Origin: Coriobacteriaceae bacterium
Lineage (GTDB): Bacteria > Actinomycetota > Coriobacteriia > Coriobacteriales > UMGS124
NCBI GenBank assembly: GCA_019421015.1
Contig: JAHZGC010000018.1
Coordinates: 1 to 40,290, forward strand
Length of the DNA stretch: 40,290 nt
Direction: 5' to 3'
In this document: positions 8,228-14,831 of the stretch, in pieces
Numbering within the stretch: position 1 is the first letter of the stretch
Layout: each line of letters starts with the position of its first letter
The notes under the pieces: model-generated
What the model was told of the DNA's origin: nothing
Database searches by the model: none
Seen by the model: only the letters and a program-made list of their open reading frames with translations
Made by a program: the position numbers and the translations under genes

Positions 8228-9723
8228 CAGTAGGCCCCCGCCTTCATGACCACCGGCAACGCCTTGCGGTCGGGCTTGCCGTTGGGGTTCAAGGGGAGCT
8301 CCCCCATGCGCACTAAGAACTCCGGGATCATGAACGGCGCGAGGTGCCGGGCCATCTCGGCGCGCAGGCCCGTCAAGGTCAACAGCTCGTCGGAGGCGAC
8401 CACGTAGGCGGTGAGGTACGAGAACCCCGCCTCGTCAAGGTTGGGCTGCACGACGCCCTCCTTCACGTGGTCGCACAGGTTGAGGACCGCCTCGACCTCC
8501 TGGGCCTCCACGCGCTTGCCCAAAATCATGACCTGGGTGTCTTTGCGGCGCAGGAACACCAGGTTGCCGTCGGGAAGCTCGTAGCCCAAATCGCCGCTGC
8601 AGTAGACGCGCCTCCCGTCGGGCATCGTCTTGAACGGCTCGTCGAGCGCGGGGTCGCTGTATCCCCGCGAAACGCCCCCACCCAGGATGCAGAGCTCGCC
8701 GACCGTTCCCCTCTCCACGGGGGCGAGGTTGTCGTCGAGCACGAGCACCTGGCTGCCGAGCACCGCCTTGCCCACGGGGTAGGTGCCGTCTTCGAGGGGC
8801 TTTGTGCCGTTGCAGCGGAAGTAGGAGCAGCACACGGTGGTCTCGGAGGGACCGTAGGTGTTGTAGACTGCGGCCTTGTCGAGGAGCCCATCGACGAAGC
8901 GGGCGTGCAGCACGTCGCCGCCGCTGATGAGCAGGCGCACCGAGCCGGGTAGGTCGCCCGCCTGGTTGATGTCGGCCAAAAGGTAGGGGAACCCGCTGAT
9001 TATGGTGACTCCCTGCGCGCGTGCGAACGCCATGAGCGCGGCGAGGTCGTTGCGGGCACCGCCCGTGGCGATGGCGAGGGCACCGCCGTTGAGCAGCGTG
9101 GCAAAGACCTCCTCGACAAAGATGTCGAAGCTGCACACCGAGTACTGGAGCGTCACGTCGCCGGGGCCCACGTGGAACTCGCGTTCGAAGGCCCGGGCGT
9201 AGTGGCACACGTTGCGGTTCTCGACCATGACGCCTTTGGGCTTTCCCGTGGTGCCCGAGGTGTAGAGCACGTAGGCCAACGACTCGGGTTCTGAAAGGTC
9301 GTCGGGCAGCTCGTCGACGGTGGGACCGTCCCCTGCGGGCAGGCCGGCCAGGATGTCGTCGACGTAGATGAGGGGCAGCTCGCCCAGGCCTCGCTCGCAC
9401 CCGTGCTGGGTGAGCACGACGGCCACCGAGCTTTGGTCCATCATCGAGGCGATGCGCCCCGACGGGAAGTCGGGCTCGGCCGGCACGTAGGCGCACCCGG
9501 CCGAAAGCACGGCGAGCACCGAGGCGACCTGGGGGCACCCGTGGGCCGTGACGACCCCGATGCACGAGCGGCCGTCGGGCAGCGCGTCGCGAATCGCGGC
9601 CGCCATCTGGGCCAGTTCAAGGTAGGTGAGCCGATAGGTGCCGTCATCGGCGGCCAATGCGTCGGGATGGGCGCGTACCTGGTCGAGAAATCCGCCGTAG
9701 ACGGTGTTTTTTCCGCTGTTCAT
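8227..9723 (-). CDS. Stand-alone amino-acid adenylation enzyme (NRPS A-domain/DltA-like, AMP-binding family)
   Basis: 498 residues, the size of a single A-domain with no fused carrier or condensation domain. Core motifs are intact: P-loop YTSGTTGKPKG (154-164), the A4 segment CSFDIFVEEVFATLL with Asp 200, NTYGPSETT (288-296), YCSGDLG (374-380), hinge segment RRKDTQVMILGKRVEAQEVE, and NGKPDRKAL near the end with catalytic Lys 483. Asp 200 aligns with the A-domain aspartate that holds an alpha-amino group, so the substrate is probably an amino acid; this is inference from family knowledge. ATG at 9723 has GGAGGA 6 nt upstream. No acyl-carrier protein or phosphopantetheinyl transferase is encoded nearby. 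It lies between an esterase gene and an overlapping GNAT gene, all in one direction. Confidence 0.88.
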   Translation of the reverse strand: MNSGKNTVYGGFLDQVRAHPDALAADDGTYRLTYLELAQMAAAIRDALPDGRSCIGVVTAHGCPQVASVLAVLSAGCAYVPAEPDFPSGRIASMMDQSSVAVVLTQHGCERGLGELPLIYVDDILAGLPAGDGPTVDELPDDLSEPESLAYVLYTSGTTGKPKGVMVENRNVCHYARAFEREFHVGPGDVTLQYSVCSFDIFVEEVFATLLNGGALAIATGGARNDLAALMAFARAQGVTIISGFPYLLADINQAGDLPGSVRLLISGGDVLHARFVDGLLDKAAVYNTYGPSETTVCCSYFRCNGTKPLEDGTYPVGKAVLGSQVLVLDDNLAPVERGTVGELCILGGGVSRGYSDPALDEPFKTMPDGRRVYCSGDLGYELPDGNLVFLRRKDTQVMILGKRVEAQEVEAVLNLCDHVKEGVVQPNLDEAGFSYLTAYVVASDELLTLTGLRAEMARHLAPFMIPEFLVRMGELPLNPNGKPDRKALPVVMKAGAY

Positions 9724-9806
9724 GGGTCCTCCTGGTACCGGCGGTCCGGCGTGGTCGGGTTTGGAACGGTCGGTTGGCGGGGTTTGTACCCGTATGCCGC
9801 CGGGGA

Positions 9807-10478
9807 CTATGTGGGCTGGGTGCCTCCCAAAAAGCCGTCGAGCGCCGCGACGGCGGCCTCGAGCCGCTTCTGGACGTGGGTAAAGTGGTTGCCGGGCCCC
9901 ACGTTGCACGCCGTCTCGACACCGCGGGACTCGAGGATGCGCGCGGTTTGGAGCACATTGTTTTCCACGGTGTGCAGCCGCTCCACGGAGGCGCGCTTCT
10001 CCTGCGAGCCGATAGAAAGGTAGGCGAACCTGCCCCGCCCGACGAAGGGGGCGTCTTGGAGAAACGCCATCCACCCGTCGTACCACAGCGAGGGGGAGAC
10101 GCCTGCGGCCGCCGCGATGTCGCCGTGCCTCACAAACTCGTAGAGCGAAAAGAGGCCGGCCAGCGAGTAACCGGCCAACCCGCGGGCACGGGGCGCGAGG
10201 CCAAAAGCGCGCTCAAGGTCGGGGATGGCCTCGCCGACAAGCCGCCCGTAAAAGGCGTCGGCGTTCCCGGCAAAGTCGGCGTCGCCGCGGTAGAGGCCCG
10301 GCGCGGGCCACGGCGTGAGGTCGTTGTCCCAGTCTTGTACCGGGACGGTTATGTAGGTGCAGGCGCGTCCCGCCGCAAGGCGTTCGACGTCGGCTCCCCC
10401 TTGGGCCACCCCCACCAGGTAGACGCAGGGTGCCTCGGGTCCCAGCGTGCCTCGATAGACCCTGTATGTCGCGTCCAT
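9807..10478 (-). CDS. Alpha/beta-hydrolase, putative esterase (Fes/IroE/esterase-D-like)
   Basis: 223 residues. The nucleophile elbow GYSLAG (103-108, Ser 105) is preceded by a strand and followed by LFSLYEFV, as in the esterase-D/Fes superfamily. The segment SIGSQEKRAS and a late GPGNHFTH with His 198 fit the acid and histidine positions. An early segment (VYLVGVAQGGADVERLAAGR) lacks the longer N-terminal domain of Fes, so the protein is closer in build to the short IroE/BesA type. Such enzymes cut siderophore or peptide esters; the substrate here is unknown. GGGAG lies just before ATG. It is the first gene of the esterase, adenylation enzyme, GNAT run, with an 83-nt gap to the next gene in which I see nothing. 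Confidence 0.8.
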   Translation of the reverse strand: MDATYRVYRGTLGPEAPCVYLVGVAQGGADVERLAAGRACTYITVPVQDWDNDLTPWPAPGLYRGDADFAGNADAFYGRLVGEAIPDLERAFGLAPRARGLAGYSLAGLFSLYEFVRHGDIAAAAGVSPSLWYDGWMAFLQDAPFVGRGRFAYLSIGSQEKRASVERLHTVENNVLQTARILESRGVETACNVGPGNHFTHVQKRLEAAVAALDGFLGGTQPT

Positions 10479-10583
10479 GGCCGCTCCCTTCGTGCGTTTC
10501 TCGGCTGTGCCCTATGTACCCCGTGCGCGTCGGGGGCTGGGATGTACAATGGCACCCGCAACTGCAACCGAGAGGGGAATCCG

Positions 10584-11951
10584 TTGGCAGACTACCGTAT
10601 TGAGCACGACTCCATGGGAGAGGTCCGGGTCCCGGCCGACGCGCCGTGGGGCGCCCAGACCCAGCGCAGCCTCGAGAACTTTAGGATCGGCACCGAGACC
10701 ATGCCGCCCGAGGTGATCCGAGCGTTCGCCGTCCTCAAGCGCTGCGCGGCCGTGGCCAACGCCGAGCTGGGCGTGCTGGAGCCGGCCAAGGCCGAGCTCA
10801 TCTGCGCGGCGGCCGACGAGATTCTGTCGGGTGCCCATGCGGGCGCCTTCCCGCTCAAGGTGTGGCAGACGGGCTCGGGCACCCAGACCAACATGAACGT
10901 GAACGAGGTCATAGCCCATATCGGGAACCGCATCGCAGGTGAGCAGGCCCTGCACCCCAACGACTCCGTGAACCGCTCGCAGTCCTCCAACGACACCTTC
11001 CCCACGGCGCTCCACATCGCCTGCGTGCTCGCGCTGCGCGAACGGCTGCTGCCGGCCGTGGAAAGGCTCGTCGACACCCTCGTGCGGCTCGAGGCGGAGA
11101 ACGCGGGTGTCGTCAAGTGCGGCCGCACCCATCTGCAAGACGCCGTGCCGGTGGCGTTTTCGCAGGAGATCAGTGGGTGGCGCGGGCTTCTTGAGAACGG
11201 CGCCGCCGCTATCGAGGCCTCCATGGCGGGGCTGTACAAGCTTGCGGCGGGTGGCACCGCGGTGGGTACGGGCCTCAACGCGCCCACCGGCTTCGCCGAG
11301 GCGTTTGCCCGCGAGGTCTCGGCGTTCACCGGGGAGCCCTTTGTGAGCGACCCCAACAAGTTCAGCGCCCTGACCGGCAAGGACGCCGTGGTCTTCTCGC
11401 ACGGGGCGGTCAAGGCCCTGGCCTGCTCGATGATGAAGATTGCCAACGACGTGCGTTGGCTCGCCTCAGGGCCGCGCCTGGGTCTGGGCGAGATCTCCAT
11501 CCCGGCCAACGAGCCCGGCTCCTCCATCATGCCCGGAAAGGTAAACCCGACCCAGTGCGAGGCGGTCACCATGGTGGCCGTGCAGGTCATGGGCAACGAC
11601 GCGGCGATCGGGGTGGCCGCGAGCCAGGGCAACTTCGAGCTGAACGTATTCATCCCCGTCATCGCCTACAACTACCTGCAGTCGGTGCGCCTGCTTGCCG
11701 ACGCCATCGACTCCTTCAACACCCACTGTGCGAGTGGCATCGTCGCCAACCGCGAAAAGATGAAGGCTAACGTCGAGAGTTCGCTTATGCTCGTGACGTG
11801 CCTGAATCCCAGGATCGGCTACGAGAATGCCGCCAAAGTGGCCCACAAGGCGTTTGCAGAGGGCCTCACGCTGCGCGAGTCCTGCGTGGAGCTGGGCTTT
11901 TTGACGGGGGAGGAGTTCGACGCCATCGTAAAGCCTGAAGATATGGTTTAA
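10584..11951 (+). CDS. fumC: Class II fumarate hydratase
   Basis: 455 residues, full length for FumC. It interconverts fumarate and malate as a homotetramer in the cytoplasm without an iron-sulfur cluster. Landmarks are the N-terminal IEHDSMGEVRVPADAPWGAQTQRS, QTGSGTQTNMNVNEV, SVNRSQSSNDTFPTALH, GRTHLQDAVPV and the family signature GSSIMPGKVNP at about 312-322. The start is TTG at 10584 with GAGAGGGG upstream; the frame remains open further upstream, but conservation begins here. A possible -10 (TACAAT 10545-10550) lies in the divergent gap with the esterase gene. The malic enzyme gene follows 100 nt downstream, giving a fumarate to malate to pyruvate route. Argininosuccinate or aspartate lyases are excluded by the signature context. 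Confidence 0.96.
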   Translation: MADYRIEHDSMGEVRVPADAPWGAQTQRSLENFRIGTETMPPEVIRAFAVLKRCAAVANAELGVLEPAKAELICAAADEILSGAHAGAFPLKVWQTGSGTQTNMNVNEVIAHIGNRIAGEQALHPNDSVNRSQSSNDTFPTALHIACVLALRERLLPAVERLVDTLVRLEAENAGVVKCGRTHLQDAVPVAFSQEISGWRGLLENGAAAIEASMAGLYKLAAGGTAVGTGLNAPTGFAEAFAREVSAFTGEPFVSDPNKFSALTGKDAVVFSHGAVKALACSMMKIANDVRWLASGPRLGLGEISIPANEPGSSIMPGKVNPTQCEAVTMVAVQVMGNDAAIGVAASQGNFELNVFIPVIAYNYLQSVRLLADAIDSFNTHCASGIVANREKMKANVESSLMLVTCLNPRIGYENAAKVAHKAFAEGLTLRESCVELGFLTGEEFDAIVKPEDMV

Positions 11952-11976
11952 CCTTAGGAGAGTTGCTTAGTGGATG

Positions 11977-12005
11977 TTAAGGTATAAAGTCTAACCCTTT
12001 ATAAT
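11977..12005 (+). promoter_or_regulatory. Promoter of the malic enzyme gene
   Basis: A perfect TATAAT lies at 12000-12005, 17 nt after TTAAGG (11977-11982), in an AT-rich stretch that stands out in this GC-rich sequence. The gene can therefore be transcribed apart from fumC. An AAGGAG ribosome site follows before ATG 12052. Confidence 0.6.
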
Positions 12006-12051
12006 ACGTTTATATATCTGCATCAGACGAGATAAGGAGATACGAGGTCCC

Positions 12052-13200
12052 ATGAACGTGAGCGAAGAGAGCCTGCGCCTGCACGAGGAGATGCACGGGA
12101 AGATCGAGGTGGTCGCCCGCAAGCACGTCGAGACCGCCGAGGACCTCTCGCTGCTCTACACCCCCGGCGTGGCCGCCCCCTGCAAGGCTATCGAGGCCGA
12201 CTACCAGAAGTCCTGGGAGCTCACGCGCCGCTCGAACCTGGTGGCCGTGATCACCGACGGCAGCGCCGTGCTCGGCCTGGGCGACATCGGGCCGGCTGCC
12301 GGCATGCCGGTCATGGAGGGCAAGTGCGTGCTCTTCAAGGAGTTCGGCGACGTCGATGCGTTCCCGCTGTGCGTGAACACCCACGACGTCGACGAGCTCG
12401 TGCGCACCATCTACCTCATCTCGCAGTCTTTTGGCGGCATCAACCTCGAGGACATCGCGGCCCCGCGCTGCTTCGAGGTCGAGCGCCGGCTCAAGGAGAT
12501 CTGCGACGTGCCCGTGTTCCACGACGACCAGCACGGCACGGCGGTCGTGACCTCGGCCGGCCTGCTGAACGCCGTGAAGGTGACGGGCAAAGAGATGGGC
12601 TCGCTGCGCATCGTGATCAACGGCGCCGGGGCGGCGGGCATCGCCATCGCCGAGCTGCTGCTCTCCATGGGCTTTGGCGACGTGATTCTGTGCGACTCCA
12701 AGGGCGTCATCTGTGAGGGCGACCCACGCCTGAACGAGTCCAAGGCCGCCATCGCCGCCAAGACCAACCGCACCCACGTGACCGGCACCCTGGCCGACGC
12801 CATGAAGGGGGCCGACGCCTTCATTGGCGTCTCGGCACCTGGTGTGGTGACCCGCGAGATGGTGGCCTCCATGAACAACGGCATCGTCTTTGCCATGGCC
12901 AACCCCACCCCTGAGATCATGCCCGACGAGGCCCTGGCCGGCGGGGCTGCCGTGGTGGCCACGGGGCGCTCCGACTTCCCCAACCAGATCAACAACGTGC
13001 TCGTGTTCCCGGGCATCTTCAAGGGCGCGCTGCGCTCCCGGGCCCCCCAGATCACCGAGGAGATGGAGATCAAGGCGGCCCACGCCATCGCCGCCATGGT
13101 ATCCGACGACGAGCTGAGCCCCGAGTACATCATTCCCTCGGCCCTGAACAAGCAGGTGGCCGACGCCGTGGCCGACGCCGTGGCGAGCTGCGTGAGGTAG
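12052..13200 (+). CDS. Malic enzyme (malate dehydrogenase, oxaloacetate-decarboxylating)
   Basis: 382 residues, the short bacterial malic enzyme without the C-terminal phosphotransacetylase-like domain. It converts malate to pyruvate and CO2 with NAD(P). The N-terminal catalytic part contains LLYTPGVAAPC, VAVITDGSAVLGLGDIGP, MEGKCVLFKEFGDVDA, EDIAAPRCFEVE and FHDDQHGTAVV. The Rossmann part starts with VINGAGAAGIAIAELL, and the acidic residue after the second strand (LCDSKG) leaves the NAD versus NADP choice open. FAMANPTPEI and GRSDFPNQINNVLVFPG are further landmarks. It has its own promoter and a terminator at 13233-13265. Together with fumC it can drain fumarate to pyruvate. Confidence 0.94.
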   Translation: MNVSEESLRLHEEMHGKIEVVARKHVETAEDLSLLYTPGVAAPCKAIEADYQKSWELTRRSNLVAVITDGSAVLGLGDIGPAAGMPVMEGKCVLFKEFGDVDAFPLCVNTHDVDELVRTIYLISQSFGGINLEDIAAPRCFEVERRLKEICDVPVFHDDQHGTAVVTSAGLLNAVKVTGKEMGSLRIVINGAGAAGIAIAELLLSMGFGDVILCDSKGVICEGDPRLNESKAAIAAKTNRTHVTGTLADAMKGADAFIGVSAPGVVTREMVASMNNGIVFAMANPTPEIMPDEALAGGAAVVATGRSDFPNQINNVLVFPGIFKGALRSRAPQITEEMEIKAAHAIAAMVSDDELSPEYIIPSALNKQVADAVADAVASCVR

Positions 13201-13232
13201 GGCGCGCGGGCGTGAGTGCCTGAGTGCAGGCG

Positions 13233-13265
13233 GGGCGGGGCTCGGAGGACGGGTCCCGCCCTTTT
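13233..13265 (+). terminator. Intrinsic terminator of the malic enzyme gene
   Basis: GGGCGGG (13233-13239) pairs with CCCGCCC (13255-13261), followed by TTTT. The rest of the gap up to 13345 holds nothing I recognise. Confidence 0.75.
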
Positions 13266-13345
13266 GGTTGGCGGACGGGATGGGGCGCGTGGGAAGTGGG
13301 GGCGAAGCGCCGAGACGCGTGGGACGGGGTGGGTGAGGAGTGGGT

Positions 13346-13596
13346 GGCACCGAATCCGAGTTATGTAAGCGCTGGAATGAGGGGTTGGCACCAAATCGGA
13401 GCTGTGTAAGGGTTGAAACCGTGAAATGGCACCAAACCGAAGTTATGTAAGCCTTTATGGCCAATAACCCGGTGCTTTGTGGTTTAAGTTCTTACACAAC
13501 GCCGATTTGGTGCCATCTCATCATTGGGGCTTTTACACAACCTGAATTTGGTGCCACCCCTTTACCTGCGTCCTTACAGAAATCGTATTTGGTGCC
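13346..13596. repeat. Mirror-arranged 41-nt repeat array, family II, copy 2 (3 forward + 3 reverse units)
   Basis: This array has the same consensus as 554-845. Forward GGCACC sits at 13346, 13387 and 13428; mirrored GGTGCC sits at 13509, 13550 and 13591. Steps are exactly 41 nt in both arms, and the gap between the innermost conserved blocks is 39 nt (13452-13490), as in copy 1. The centre has a degenerate GGTGCT at 13471. The roughly 17-nt segments between blocks share no evident similarity with each other or with copy 1. The array again lies between converging genes (malic enzyme and the nuclease-like gene) and ends 11 nt before the latter's stop codon. Confidence 0.9.
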
Positions 13597-13606
13597 ACAT
13601 TTCAAG

Positions 13607-14650
13607 CTAACACGGCACCGGATCCCATCCGTCAAAATCTGTTTGATCGGCTCTTAGCGCGAGCGCCTTTCGAAGCTGGGTCTGCCGTTCTCTCCAATCG
13701 TACGAGCCACGAGGCTTGCGCCAACGAAGACCCAAATGCTTGCAGGTTTGCCAGACAATTTCATCGGTGTCACGAATGCTTTGTAGCTGCGAGTTGGTGA
13801 CCGAGACCACCTTGTAACCGAATTTGATGAGACGGTTCTTTCGTCGGGCATCGCGGGGAAGGTTTGACTCTCCATCATGGTCGAGCACGCCTTCGTATTC
13901 AATTGTTGTCCTTTCGTCGCTCCATAGGATATCAGGGATGATATCGCGCCCATCATCTATGGCGGCGGAGCTTAATCGCTTGTTCAGGACGCCGCGGGGT
14001 ATTTCGTAGCCTCCCAGACGTTTGGGAAGAAATAGCAAGAGCGCCAGGGCGGACTCGCGGGGAGAAGCGCTTTGGTCCAGAATCACCTGGGCAACCGAAC
14101 GCGCTTGTGAGGCTCCGTGGCATCTTGAAAAGCCGTCGCACGCCATTAGCAGGCGTGCGCGAGTCGTGGCAGGAGGGGTGCGGAGAAACCCCCGTCGGGC
14201 CGAAGAATAGATTACATAGCACCCGCACAGTTCCATCCCAAGCAATGCATGCTCATAAAACGAGAGGTGTCTTCCTGCCTCAACGAAGCAAAGCTCTGGA
14301 TTTGGGGCCCACAGGTTATCGTCCAAAAGACAAAACGCGCCTTCTGGGAACTTTGTCGTACAGGTGACGATGCGCTTGAGTCTCGATTGCCCGCGGCACT
14401 TCTGCGAACCGGTGTATAAATGCAACGGTTTGGCAAGCGCCTCGTCCCAAAGAGGGTGACTCGCGCGCAAAAGGCATTCGACGTCCCCGTCGCGGGGTGC
14501 CTCGTTGCTTGGGATGCGTTCGAACAGACTCGGGCTTCCCGGAAAGGGGGGACGCGCTTCGGTGTCAACGGGCAAGCCGCTATCGGCAAAACCTGCCCTA
14601 AACAACCGAAGTACCTCAAGCGAGGTGGGGTACGCAAGGAACAGCGGCAT
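13607..14650 (-). CDS. Putative PD-(D/E)XK (DUF559/Vsr-like) nuclease-domain protein
   Basis: 347 residues, no name I can give. The C-terminal third reads like a DUF559/very-short-patch-type nuclease: DIIPDILWSDERTTIEYEG supplies acidic residues, then a basic helix (PRDARRKNRLIKFGYKVV) and SVTNSQLQSI. The N-terminal two thirds (from MPLFLAYPTSLEVLRLFRAG) resemble the long N-terminal part of actinobacterial proteins often filed near AbiEi-like toxins; this likeness is weak. I chose the ATG at 14650 because GGAGGG lies 5 nt upstream; another in-frame ATG at 14674 has no site. Codon use is less GC-biased than in neighbours, suggesting horizontal acquisition. It sits between a 41-nt repeat array (3' side) and the GTTTTCAACA cluster (5' side). 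Confidence 0.6.
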   Translation of the reverse strand: MPLFLAYPTSLEVLRLFRAGFADSGLPVDTEARPPFPGSPSLFERIPSNEAPRDGDVECLLRASHPLWDEALAKPLHLYTGSQKCRGQSRLKRIVTCTTKFPEGAFCLLDDNLWAPNPELCFVEAGRHLSFYEHALLGMELCGCYVIYSSARRGFLRTPPATTRARLLMACDGFSRCHGASQARSVAQVILDQSASPRESALALLLFLPKRLGGYEIPRGVLNKRLSSAAIDDGRDIIPDILWSDERTTIEYEGVLDHDGESNLPRDARRKNRLIKFGYKVVSVTNSQLQSIRDTDEIVWQTCKHLGLRWRKPRGSYDWRERQTQLRKALALRADQTDFDGWDPVPC

Positions 14651-14692
14651 GGCACCCTCCGTTTCACGGGGCATAGAGACTTGCGATGCATG

Positions 14693-14765
14693 GTTTTCAA
14701 CAATAGGATGGTTTTCAACAGGCTCATGTGCTTATGCTGTTGAAAACTCACCCTATGTTGAAAAC
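14693..14765. repeat. Palindromic cluster of four GTTTTCAACA boxes
   Basis: GTTTTCAACA occurs at 14693-14702 and 14711-14720, and its reverse complement at 14738-14747 and 14756-14765. The step within each arm is 18 nt. The cluster lies upstream of the nuclease-like gene and 67 nt from the 3' end of sbcC, so it may be an operator or promoter element for the nuclease gene. TTTTCAACA differs at one position from the DnaA-box pattern TTWTNCACA, so a DnaA-binding site is also possible. I see nothing else in the 181-nt gap 14651-14831. Confidence 0.75.
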
Positions 14766-14831
14766 TCCACGAGTCGGTTTGCCTGCGCTCCCGCCAAACT
14801 CCGCGAGTCCGCCCGCGCCCCTGTCTCCCGC

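Noticed and set aside
8227..9723. DltA of a lipoteichoic-acid D-alanylation operon
   Set aside because: Similar size and fold, but no dltB, dltC or dltD is nearby, and the neighbours are an esterase and a GNAT.
9657..10583. N-terminal extension of fumarase from the upstream open frame
   Set aside because: The upstream part is antisense to the esterase and adenylation genes and lacks homology; FumC homology starts at TTG 10584 with a ribosome site.
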